Assembly (NCBI GenBank): GCA_905331475.1
Contig: CAJNYU010001557.1
Span: forward strand, 48,286 to 112,285
DNA: 64,000 nucleotides
Direction of reading: 5' to 3'
Origin: Rotaria socialis
Taxonomy: Eukaryota > Rotifera > Eurotatoria > Philodinida > Philodinidae
A model generated the notes under the pieces. That model was given only the letters and a program-made list of their open reading frames with translations, did no database searches and was not told the origin of the DNA. Numbering within the stretch: position 1 is the first letter of the stretch; every line of letters begins with the position of its first letter. A program made the translations under genes and the position numbers. Below are positions 1 through 10,941 of the stretch, in pieces.

Positions 1-967
1 CTTTACATCGAATTTATGAAGGAAGAAGCTGCTCAGCAAGAATACGTGATTTCAGCCAGCAAAAAGTGTGAAATAGAAATTATTTTAATAAGAATCAACG
101 TATTTAATTATGTAGATGTTAGTATCCAATCTCGGTTTCCATTCAATCTGAGACCAGTCTAGGCCAATCTTGGATTCGAAAATGGTGGCGCCCAATATCG
201 GGTTGGGAAAGAACTTTTTGTTAAAATTTCTATTAATCTCTATATAATAGATGTTGAATTCAAAATATTTTTGGTGAACTGTGTTGAAACAATGGCAGTT
301 CAGGCATTACGATCTTCGACGAAGAAACTAATTTCGTACTCAAACGCTGGTGGATTTATTTTTGCATAAAAGCTGCTCTTCTATAGAAACTTAACCATAA
401 ATTCACAAATCCTATTGTAATTTCTTCATCGACGATTGTGTTACTTGAAATGGCATTGTTTTTCAACATAGTTCATCAGCAACAGTTTGAACGCGTCTAA
501 AGTGAGAATATCAGATTAGTCTATGTGGATTTGAAATTGGACGTTAATATATCAACATACATGTTACAAGGAGAATTAAAACCACTTGTAATTCTAAATT
601 CACCGTATAGGAAATTAAAATTCTAATCATTCTCCAACATAAGGTAAAATTATTGGCTGTAGGCTATTGGGTCTGGTCTTTACTTCACCCACTTTTGTTT
701 TCTGATAAATAGTTAATTCATCACTTAAGAATTCTATTCTATTACATGGTAGAAAACGATACGCATAGTATAATAAATATGTGATGCATCTAAGGATAAT
801 ATTTAGTTTGAATATTGAATATTCAAACTGTCAAGAAAGATTAACTCTATTCATAACTAAATCTAAAAATTGATCACATGTTTTACGAAATCACTCATTA
901 AAGTGAGTGAATTCATATCTATTTTTGTTTCTTACAACATATTTATGATAATTATAGATTTTTACAG
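1..967. other. No gene seen (left flank)
   Basis: AT-rich sequence with stops in all frames. The exon that starts near 968 opens at a splice acceptor (TTTACAG), so an upstream exon of that gene should lie here. I could not find a convincing one, and the ART gene is therefore probably truncated at its 5' end or broken here. Confidence 0.4.
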
Positions 968-3512
968 TGGAAAAAGAATGTATAGAATTTATCAAGCCAG
1001 TAACAACTGAAGTTTTTGTTGTAATTGATGGAGTACCACCGACACCTCTTATGGAAGGCATTGAACCATTAAAACAAATTGATTTCGTATTTTTCTATAC
1101 TCCTCAAAATGATGCAGTAACTGATGTAGCAAAAGTAACACATGGTTATCTTATTAATTTATGTGAAACAGAAGAAGTGCTCATTGATAGTTTAAGAAAA
1201 TCTTGTGAAGAATTGGATAAACAAACAGCCGCATTTAGTATATATAATAGGAAGGGAAAATCAACTCGAGATCTTTCAAAAGAAGCTGGTTCATTTCTAT
1301 TTTTTCAATTGTTAAAAAATGTATTAAAAAATATGCCAAAAACGACTGAAGCAAAAAAGACTATGTTTACAGTATGCCGAAATTATTATCGTGGAAATTT
1401 AACTGAATTAAAAAATATTGATGACTTTGATCTAACATATAAATCAGTTGATGCTATCCCGTGGTATACAAAAAAAACATTTATTTATAAGTAAATATCT
1501 ACGAAAAGCAAAAACAATAATAGACATTCTATTTTTTATTTTTAGATTGATTAACAAAGCACTTCGCATAGAAGATGTTGATGTCTTATATCAACTTTGT
1601 TTTTACATTATGGATTTAAGTGAACAACTTGAATTGAAATTTCAAGAACTTAAAGCAAAACAAAAAGATGTTTTAAAACTTTATCGTGCTCAAAAACTAA
1701 GTCCCGATGACGCAGCAAATTTTCAAAATAGCATCGGAAATTCGATTTCAATCAGCTGTTATTTATCAACAACTAGTGAACATTCAGTTGCATATGGTTT
1801 TGCAACAAAATCTGCCAAAAGAGAAGACACTGTACGAGCTTTATTCGAGTATACAGTTGATTTAAATACTGTTCAAAATATCGTCATTGCTGACATAGGA
1901 AAATATTCAGCATTTCCAGAAGAAGCTGAACATATATTTGACTTTGGTAAGAAAATTTTATTTGAGATCGTTAAATTTATGTATGTTGACAAAACTAAAG
2001 AAGCAACGATCAGAACACAAACTATTTAGAATATCCTGATGTCCAGATCATTTTCTACCTCGAATTTAATCATCAATCTGAAGATTCGATCTTGTGATTC
2101 AATCTATTGAAGTACTAACATGGAGATGAGAATAATAACATTTGTTGATTATGAAGTCAAATGTATAGGGAACTAAGAGTTACTTACGTTAGTATCCTAC
2201 TACAATTACCGAATGTTCTAATTACTGCGAATTCAAAAATTTGTTTCTGACAATGGAATAAACAACTGTTGTCTAGTTGCTTTTTTTATTAAGGACTTTT
2301 CAATGATGGGATAACATTAAAACTCCACGAAATAATATATTTCGATTGAGAATCTTAAAAATATTTTTATTTGTGCTATCAACATAGAAGACTTCATATA
2401 TTGTTTAATAGTTTAAAACATGTGAAACACTGTTACGATACTTTTGATTATAATGTACACATCAGAGAGATTTTAGTAATGTCATTCTATAACCTACCTT
2501 AATATATTACAAAAGACATTATTACTTTCTTTTATAAGGGCATCATTTCAAATTGATTCTGGTGAGTTCAATCCAGTCGCTGATTTATGACTTTTCAAAG
2601 TACATGCAATTGATCAAGGTGCTGTTTTATTTGCTGAATATCTGGTGTATCACAAGAGAAAGATAGCTGAATTGAATATAGTTCTCATGTTGGGTAATTT
2701 ACTTCTCGAGATGGATGAATATTTCAAAGTCGAAAGATATTTTGATAATCTCGTCAATTCTTCAAACCCAAGTGATGAACAAATTGTTTGTATATTTTTT
2801 AATTTTGATCGTACTTATAGATTAAAAGGTGACTTTGTTCGTGCCATAAATTATTATAATCGTGCAAATAATTTACATTTGTATGCTCGCCCAAAACGAT
2901 TAGCAAGTGCTGGAAAAAATTTAAATGGTCTTGGAGTTGTTTATATGGAACCAAGACGACAACTGAAAGCCGAAGAATGTTTTCAACAAGCTATAAAATT
3001 ATATAAAAAAGTCTTCCAAAAAAAATCATATTGATGTTGTTGGAATATTAATTAATTTGGGTGCTACTGATTGTGATCGTCAAAATGTAAAATAGAAATT
3101 TTCAAAATTTTCTAGTTCATTTTTCTTCATATTTTATTGAGTATGATCGGGCCAAAACTAAATTTACAAAAGCAAAAGAAATTTATAATCGTGCTCTTCC
3201 ACCAGGTCATCCAAAGCATGCATTGCCGAGAGTTAACTTTCGTAATGTTTATCTGTCGGCTGGAGAATATACAAAAGCCTGTAGTGAATATGAATCTGCA
3301 TTAAAATTACAAGAAGCATCATTACTAGGCGATCATCCTGATATTGGTCGCAAGCTGCATAATCTTGCGGTTGTTCATACATGTCTAGGAAATATGAACG
3401 AGCAGAAGTCATAGTAAGTTATACATTATCACCGAAACATCCAATCATGGGGCTAATTAATAAAACTAAACAACTTATGACAGACGAAGCTGAAGACTCT
3501 CTTCACGACTGA
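968..3512 (+). pseudogene. ADP-ribosyltransferase (ART) + TPR protein, decayed
   Basis: Belongs to the bdelloid-expanded NAD:arginine mono-ADP-ribosyltransferase family, in which an R-S-E type ART domain is followed by kinesin-light-chain-like TPRs. Exon 968-1490 joins exon 1546-~1945 through a 55-bp intron with matching phase. The ART core shows LYRAQ (the Arg), the LSTTS Ser motif and PEEAE (the ExE active-site motif), so the catalytic triad looks intact. Decay follows: a TGA at 2588-2590 where the family has Trp in LWKV; TPR coding 2591-3034; a one-base excess in an A8 run near 3018-3025; more TPR from about 3150; and another frame change near 3390-3400. The family's C-terminal stretch SPKHP...LINKTKQL then runs to a TGA at 3510-3512. 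No start exon was found. Seen: the motifs and breaks. Inferred: the gene is dead, unless some single-base breaks are assembly errors. Confidence 0.8.
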
Positions 3513-3852
3513 AAAGGATAATCGAATTTTTCGAATTTTAACAGGTTGTTTTTCTGTATTTCTTTATAATCATGAAAAGTTCAATATAAAACTTTAAAAA
3601 TCTAATATTCGCATACTTCATCCGCAAATCAAATATCATCTGATCCTTTAAAGAGAGAAAAAAGATCATTTTAAACATTAAATAAAGTCCATATCAAAGA
3701 AATTTTACTTCATGCAATGAAACGACATACATCTTGAGTTAGTAAAATCAATTCATCTTTACCTTATATTCATTGTAGTATGAATTTCATATGCCAAATT
3801 TAAATGTATTGGAGACTTTGGTCTTATTATATGTGAGTTAAATCTTCTCCAA
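3513..3852. other. Intergenic, no gene seen
   Basis: AT-rich sequence after the ART-TPR pseudogene. No coding pattern or RNA gene was recognised. Confidence 0.5.
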
Positions 3853-4236
3853 CCCAGGTCGAAAAATCTGATGTAAGATCTTGCAATCCGGACGTCAGAT
3901 CTTACAATCCGAACGAAAGCATATAAGAATCAGACAAAAAATCGTCGTCTCTGAAATCTTGCATCAGATCATACTATATTTTCTTTGAAGATCGCGCGTG
4001 CAATTTATTTTCAATACAAATTTAGCGTGATATTTTAAGGAGATATTAGTTTAATTAAAATATCACAGTGAAATTTCTATAGGTAACAGAACCTTTCAAG
4101 AATCTTCTGATACGACTTAGTGTAAGAAATCAGAGACGACGATTTTGCGTACGATTTTTCGCCTGATCTTACCAGATCAGATATGATCACACGTATGATT
4201 CTTGTAAGATCTTACCGTCTTGTTTCTCGCCCTGGG
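3853..4236. mobile_element. Foldback MITE, CCCAGGTCGA family, copy 1
   Basis: A 384-bp element with terminal inverted repeats CCCAGGTCGAAAAA (left) and TTTCTCGCCCTGGG (right), flanked by AA on both sides (3851-3852 and 4237-4238), a candidate 2-bp target duplication. The interior is built from repeated, partly palindromic words (TAAGATCTTRC, CAGATC). It has longer inverted arms: ATCGTCGTCTCTGA near 3938 against TCAGAGACGACGAT near 4129. There is no coding capacity. Three further intervals in this window share the same termini. Confidence 0.75.
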
Positions 4237-4943
4237 AATGAATGTTAGTGAGTGGCACAGTCGGCAGCTTTTGTATAGCAGGTGGGCATGTCATTTTTGC
4301 GGATGTGGGTTTCATTCATCTCTTTCTCTACATTTACGCCCACGCACGGTTGTGGATGAATGCAGAAAAGTGATCAGCACACCATTGTTGACTCCAATGG
4401 TGTATGTAAGGACTAGCACCACCCTGTTGATACGTCCAGTTACTTCCCAACATGCTGTTGCTACACTTGAGAGCTACTGGAAGGATTTTCTTGATTTATA
4501 GTGTGATGGATTCACCTGTTATACACTCATCGCTGGGAGCAGTGCCTCTCGTTATCATTATTCTTTCTTTCGCTGTTCTCTTTCTCTCTCTTTCGCGCAC
4601 ACATATAAATACCCTTGTTCAAGTGTTGTTCATAAGTCATTCTTGACTCAATCTATCTATTTCCTCCCTTTTTCGTTGTAATCCTTCCATAATATATGAA
4701 AGAATAAACCACAAGTAACTCAAAACCGTTACAAACATCCAACCCCATAATATAGATTGATTTGCCATGTGACGATTTCTTTGGTTCAGATGAAATCTAG
4801 ATCATGGTAAATAAAGGCACGTCTTACTGATGTCATATTCTAGCATGCGACTATAGCAATGTACTCTGTAGAAAAATTTGTTGAGACTTTTATTTAGACG
4901 ACAACAAAAAATAAAAAAGTTTTTTCGTGGAAAGAAATTCGAC
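4237..4943. other. Intergenic; CT-rich, no gene seen
   Basis: Holds a short pyrimidine-rich tract (about 4563-4597) and a TATAAATA word near 4605. Short reading frames here have no recognisable family signal. Confidence 0.4.
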
Positions 4944-6354
4944 CTAAACTTTTGATCGGCAGACCGGGCAGTCATTACTTCCCACAAGCCAAGCCTGAAT
5001 ACATTTTGAATGAAAGTAGTGACTGCATCGTGGTAGGCCATGGACACATTCACCCTTCACGTAAGTATCCATACAAATAACACAGGAGCAATCCTCCTTG
5101 TTCACGTATTTATCATCAATCGTCCAACTGAGTAGATTTTTCTTATTTGTCACAGATGGTACTGGACTGGCTATGGTTGCTGCACTGGCTATGGTGGCTG
5201 CACTATCACTAACACTTGAAGCTGCGGAGGAAGCCGACAAATCATTTGTGCGCATTTGTTGAATTCGATTTTGACGTTCTCTTCGATGTTGAACAAATGT
5301 ACCTTTTAGACAAACAATAATAAAACACAATTGTTTTAAAATCACAGTTTTCTTGATGAACTAAAATGAATAGCTTACCAGAAAAGTTGTGCCACGCCAT
5401 CATGATTCCATCGTTGGTTGGCCTGCCGCTTACAGTGAAAATGCGTACTTCAACAACAAACTGCGTAGCAATCGGACGTTTGCCATCACTTCGACGGTTT
5501 CTTACACTGACTCGTAACGGAGAATCTGGCATTTCCCATTCGTACATATGTTCACGTTTCTGACTTTCAAAGTCTGAACGGAGTATAAATTTGAAAGAGC
5601 CACTTGTATCAGGCGGCTTTGTTTCACTTTTATGTCCCTAGTACAGCAAATGTGTAAAGCATGTAAGATCAGAAAAGTTTGCTTTGAGATTTTCTTTAAA
5701 CAATCTACAGAGACGCGGATGAGGAAAGGTAGATTTTCGAATCAAGAAATAAAAGAGGACTACCACCTTTCTAACTCATAGAAGAAATAACTTGAGGGTG
5801 TGGGTGTTAGTTGTCTCTTCGTTCACCCACACCCACAGACAAATTAGGGTGATACACGTGCGAGTTTGAGCCGAGCTTTTGATGGAAATTTCATAAAAAT
5901 CAGAGAAATTTTTGTCCAAAATTTGCATTACTTTCTAAAATACCCACTCTAAATGCAGCACGTTTTCTTCAGAAGGTAAACAGTATTCACGGTTTCTCTT
6001 TTGTTAGGTCCTTCCTTCATCAATAGAATCGAGAAAGAAATCTGCATATAATGGAATAATCTGTCAGCCCATAACAAGCTATATTTAAAAATAATCGAAA
6101 CAATGAACTACTGTGTAACTTACATGATAGTCTGCCATGATATGTCCAGCTTGTCGAATTTCATCACTTTTGTGTGAAATTTGAAAGAATTGTTCTGGTG
6201 TCAAAAGAAGCGTACGCTCTTCACCAGACTGGATTATCTTTTTCAGCTCAACATGAATATGGCCGTTAGCATGAGTTAAATTAATATGCGGTGCATGATC
6301 ACCTGGAGCTTCGGTAAGTCGTACGTAAGGGGCATGTCGGTGGCGGCGGAACAT
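4944..6354 (-). CDS. RING-H2 finger protein, probable E3 ubiquitin ligase
   Basis: Three exons join in phase: 6124-6354, 5379-5637 and 4944-5302 (849 nt, 282 aa, stop TAG). The C-terminus (about residues 230-280) is a clear C3H2C3 RING-H2 finger: CVIC, a CVHGLPRCSHYFHSKC core, then a terminal CPVC. Such fingers bind two zinc ions and recruit ubiquitin-loaded E2, so an E3 ligase role is likely. A Ser/Ala-rich linker with repeats of ATIAS precedes the RING. The first ~165 residues (starting MFRRHRHAPY) are moderately hydrophilic and not recognised; substrate and location are unknown. No transmembrane segment or signal peptide is evident. Intron 1 (5638-6123) is unusually long for this window and carries telomere-like repeats. 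The start is the first in-frame ATG of exon 1. Confidence 0.75.
5796..5837. repeat. Inverted TGTGGG telomere-like repeat
   Basis: GGGTGTGGGTGT (5796-5807) and its reverse complement CACCCACACCCACA (5824-5837) flank a 16-bp spacer, inside intron 1 of the RING-H2 gene. TGTGGG is the bdelloid telomeric repeat unit (established for Adineta). Confidence 0.6.
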
Positions 6355-6740
6355 GTTATTTTTTTAGTGGAGACTTCTACTAGAGACTTGTAAGGAAGTT
6401 TGTGCAAAATGTGAAGCAAACAAAAAAGAGAAAAATGTTGACTGGCAGTCACGAATTTTAAAAAAAAATCTCTGCTGGTGCTATTTTACTTTACACCTTT
6501 TTGTTTTTTCTTTTCTTTGTTTTAGTCGGCTGTAGCAGAAAAATCGAAGCATGACCTCTCAGTGTATATTATTATCAGAAAAACAAAATTTTTTATTTAT
6601 TAATATGTGGAAGATTTCACAAAAACATATGAGCTACATACAGGTATTCATGTGATACGATTAGGTGTGTAAGCCGACGCGTCAATCGGCAGCGACGGCG
6701 AAAGCATTTTATTTTTTTTAAATTACGACGGTTGCTAGCC
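6355..6740. other. Upstream region of the RING-H2 gene
   Basis: Poly-T/A-rich sequence that presumably contains the promoter and 5' leader of the minus-strand RING-H2 gene. No specific promoter motif could be assigned. Confidence 0.35.
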
Positions 6741-6750
6741 TAAATTTGGT

Positions 6751-6851
6751 TGTGGGTGTGGGTGTGCAGGAAAAGAACACCCACACCCACATGCAAACGT
6801 ACAGTTGGTTATTTGAACTATGCAACACACCCACACCCACATCCACCCACA
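6751..6851. repeat. TGTGGG telomere-like repeats in both orientations
   Basis: A forward block (TGTGGGTGTGGGTGTG, 6751-6766) is followed by two reverse-complement blocks (6777-6791 and 6825-6851, units CCCACA). The arrangement can fold into hairpins. It lies upstream of the RING-H2 gene and about 220 bp from the giant foldback. Confidence 0.65.
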
Positions 6852-7073
6852 AGTATCGAACATTTTCATCAAAATTGCCTTTCCCAGACAAAAACCCTTC
6901 TGTAACTTTAAATTTAAAATTTTTTAAGTTGAACTTCTAAATATTAACTCACTTTTTTAGTTAAACAATGGGACAAATACTATTCTTTTCACATTTAGAC
7001 TACTACACCTTTTCTTTAGCCTGTATATCAGATTATTTCTCAAGTTCAACTGCTACCCATAGGTGTGACTACT

Positions 7074-10000
7074 CCAAGGGGTAAAGTGCTGGCTCCAAGC
7101 ACCAAAATTTACCTTAAAGTGCTGAAGGTGCTGAAAGGTGCTAAAGGTGTTAGTAGTTGTCGAAAAGCTACAGAAAAATAAAGGAGTAGTATACAACAGG
7201 ATGGCTTAATTCTCTGTTAAACTCATTGTTTTTCCACAATCATGCTGAATACACTAATTCCATAATCAAATCAGAGGTGTGCCAAATTAGAAACCTGACC
7301 ACTAAAAAACCAGCACTTAATGTTATTAACTTAAGAGCCATCATTGAATTCCGATTATTTTCCAACAGTTTACTGTGTATTTTTTTATGAAAAATCAATT
7401 TTTAAAATCTGGGGTACCTACCCCTCAAGGATCGAAAAAACGTTTCATTCTAATTTTAGTGCGAGTAGTTATATTTCGATAAAGTTAAGTTTCCTGATCA
7501 CAAATATCATCTTAGATTTTAGAATTCATTGGATACAAAGAAAGATCTGAAGCACTCTCGGGAAGACTTAAAAACAACTATTCGCTCAAAGGTCCACGAA
7601 TATTCGCTTTATACTGTTTGAAAATAGACCACTTCGATACAGAATGTTTTTGCCTATCAGAGTATATAAGAACGGCTTAGATATTCAAATTTTGTTTTAT
7701 CGATAAATACTAAATACTGCCCCGATTGCGTCATGCAGTTAGAAATAATGCTATTCTCGGTTTTATAAAGTGTACCATTTCGAAGTTTACCAGCATGATT
7801 GTCTTACCAGATACGTATTTAAATGTGCTCTTGATAGTGAAAAAGTTTTCAACTTAAAACTTGATGTAATGTAAAGCGTTTTCGCTCCAATACTAGTGTT
7901 GGAATCGAATTTCTGTCAGTGCTTGCCTGATACTTGATAGTTTCAAAAAGAATAATTCCTATGCGACTGAATATAAATATTATATTTGTTTTAAGCACAA
8001 AATCTAATTCTGTTTCATTTTTTTTACAACATTTGTTTTCGGTCAGATTTTTACGTCTGGTCCCCGCCATGGATAACGAAAAACAAACTTACCCCAAAAG
8101 CAGAGATGTCATAATATCCTAACACTGGGTATCGTCGACATACCAGTCACGATATCCATTCAAGTGGATATCTAAAATGGATACTAAAATGAATACCCAT
8201 GTTCCCCAGAGCTGAGGAATTTCAGTGCATTTGGTGTAACGAGAATGGGTATCGGAAATGGATACCCTATTGTAAAAATACGTGACTTTATAATTATAAA
8301 TAAGGAAACGTGATGCTATGTTAAAATTTATTATATTCATGTAGTCAGCTTTATGCCAAAGTTTATCGATATATACAGATTTGTTTAATGAGCCTTGCAG
8401 ATAGCGTGCAATCCCAAGTAAATGTTCGTTGAAGAACTTCATTTTTACCTGATACCAATTTATTACGACTTTCATCAAAATCACTCAAGGGAATCGGGTT
8501 GAAACAGTAGCATGCTGTGTAGTTGGTGTTGCTGTGGATCGTCAAATGCATGTTATTTGAATTGTGGCTTATATTAATTTGATTGAAGTAGGACCTGACA
8601 GCAGGAAAATTTCCGGTACCCAATCTCGTTACACCAAATGCACTCAAATTCCTCAGCTCTGAGGATACGTAGATGTCCATCCAATTGAGTATCCTATCTG
8701 GGTATTCATCTCGATACCCAAGTTGTGGATATTATGACATCCCTCTCCAAAAGTCATGTGGACAATGTGAATAGTTTCCAAACTTTGGGAATGCTGTTTG
8801 AGATAAAGTAGATCAATTAATAATCAATCAAATAGTTGTTTTGAATAAAATATTTTGTTTTCAGATGAGCCTGAAGGGGACCAGGCGTAAAAATCTGACC
8901 GATAACAAAATTTGTAGAAATAATTAAATCGAATTAGATTTTGTGCTTAAAACAAAAATAATATTTATATTCAGTCGCATAGGAATTATTCTGTTTGAAA
9001 CTATCAAGTATCAGGCAAGCAATGACAGAAATTCGATTCCAACACTAGTATTGGAGCGAAAACGCTTTACATTACATCGAGTTTTAAGTTGAAAACTCTT
9101 TCATTAGAAAGAGCACATTTAATTACGTATCCGATAAGAAAATCTTACTGGTACGCCTCGAAAAACCTACTTCATAAGGCTGAGAAAAGCAGTATTTGTA
9201 ATTGTATGACCCGATCGAAGCTGGTATTTAAAATTTATCGAGAGAAAAAAGATTGAATATCTAGGTTGTTCTTATATATTCTGACAGAGAAAAACATTGT
9301 GCATCGAACAGACCTATTTTCAAACAGTATAAATCGAATATTCATGGGTCCTCAGGTCAGAAACTGTTTTTAAAGCTCTGAGAGAGTGCTTCATATCTTT
9401 CTTATTATTCAATAAAATTCAAAACTGAGACAATAGTTGTAATCAGAAAGCTTAGCTTTATGAAAATATAACTATCTATATTAAAACCAGAAGAAAAAAG
9501 TTTTTTCGACCCTTGAGGGGGGCTCCAGGTGTTAAAAATTGATTTTTCATGAAATACGAAATAAAATTGGAAAATAATCAGAATTCAATGATGATTTTCA
9601 AGCTAATAAAATTATGTGCAGGTTTTTTTTACCAAGGAGTATGGTATTTCGTACAATGTTTTTTTGATACCTGAGACAAAGCAGAAGCTGTACAAATGAA
9701 ATGGTGATAAAATGAAAAATAAACTTCTGAAAAATAATCAGAGCTCAGTGTTAGTTCTTACACTAATAAAAGAAGGATCAAATTTTTTGGTATATCATAT
9801 TGCAATTTGATATACGGTTACTTTCGAAGGATGGTTTTCTTTTTCTGTTGACTTTTTTATTCTGAAATAAATCTCATTCAGATTCTGTGAATAATTCAAG
9901 AAAAAATTCCCCTCTACTATTGAAAATGAAAGTAGTTTTTCCGATTCATTTCCATACGACTGAAGTAAATCTCGCTATAGAAAAGGTGCTGCGGGTGCTG

Positions 10001-10087
10001 AAGGTGCCGAAAAGGTGCTGAAGGTACTGAAGGTGCTGAAAAGGTGCTGAGGTGCTGGGGGTTCCAAACCTGCACTTTCCCCCTTGG
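7074..10087. mobile_element. Giant (3.0 kb) inverted-repeat / foldback element
   Basis: The ends are inverted copies: CCAAGGGGTAAAGTGCTGG at 7074 and the complement of CCTGCACTTTCCCCCTTGG ending at 10087. GGTGCTGAA-type subterminal repeats lie inside each end. Matching arm segments run inward: 7390-7440 against 9500-9550, 7590-7635 against 9310-9355, and 7850-8063 against 8877-9085, the last nearly base for base. The arms are about 1 kb each. The centre holds a separate foldback (8105-8741). There is no transposase or other protein, and short ORFs inside are by-products of the symmetry. It looks like a non-autonomous foldback transposon; no convincing target duplication was seen. Confidence 0.8.
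8105..8741. mobile_element. Nested foldback element in the centre of the giant palindrome
   Basis: The termini are perfect 15-bp inverted repeats, GATGTCATAATATCC (8105-8119) and its complement (8727-8741). Inner arms extend more than 100 bp: the left arm with CAGAGCTGAGGAATTTCAGTG near 8207 mirrors the right arm near 8635-8665, and the GGGTATC word recurs on both arms. Non-coding. The termini differ from those of the host element, so this is a different family inserted into it or captured as its spacer. Confidence 0.75.
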
Positions 10088-10941
10088 TCATGATTCGACG
10101 ATGAAACTCATTATTATTTTATTGACATACTATACTTCGAAAATATGAAAATAGCTTACTCAGTCAATCTCTTCGTACAAATCACTCGAAGTTGTATAAT
10201 AATCGACTTTTTCAAGTTTCTTCTGTGGTCTTCCAGTTTTTCGTCGGGGAATTACTTTACAAGAATAGAAAGATGTTTACTCATTTTTTTCTCTCATCTT
10301 TCAATAGTACTAATGTTCATTAGTGTTTTTCATTATTCTATTCACGTATGAAAATTGGGTTATCTTCTTCTCTTTGATGATTTGTGCTGTTCTGAAGAAA
10401 CGACTTTTCGGTCTTGCTTGTTGAAGAATACTTTTCCTAGAAGAATACTAATGTGTTCAAAAAGACAAAGAAAAAGGAAGGAAATTACTCGTCATTTTTT
10501 TCTATGCCTCGCCTATGATCTAAATCATATTCGCCTACTCTCTCATTTTTTAATTACTGTAAATGTGACATGACAGTTATAAATATTATGCCCTTTAGAT
10601 AAGACCAAAACTACAACTCTGTTATATTACTTTTAAGTAAATGATTGAAATGAAAGCGTACAGTTAATATAGAAGCATCATATAAGATTTCTTTTTCCTC
10701 GTTCTGATTCATAAGTACGTGCATGCTAGATAGATTCTCAGCGGCAAGTACACAATCAAGAGTATGATGTCAATGATTTTTCATATTATTGTTGATCTTT
10801 ATATTAATCATGATAATCATATAGAATTATTAAGTGGCTTTTTTTTGTTTCGCTTTTATTTAATATTTACATACACATATATGCATAGTGACAACAAAAA
10901 TAGGAAAAAAACAAAACACTGAATGTTCATTAATTTGCTAT
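10088..10941. other. Intergenic, no gene seen
   Basis: AT-rich gap between the foldback element and the 3' end of the RPRD gene. Two short open frames (10145-10351 and 10355-10573, +) lack recognisable content and are not supported. Confidence 0.4.

Noticed and set aside
4220..4646. Two overlapping plus-strand ORFs of 93 and 64 codons
   Set aside because: No family signal; they begin inside the end of a MITE and run into a CT-rich low-complexity tract.
8119..8680. Minus-strand ORFs of 121 and 105 codons
   Set aside because: They lie inside the nested foldback and arise from its inverted arms; the translation shows no protein-family pattern.
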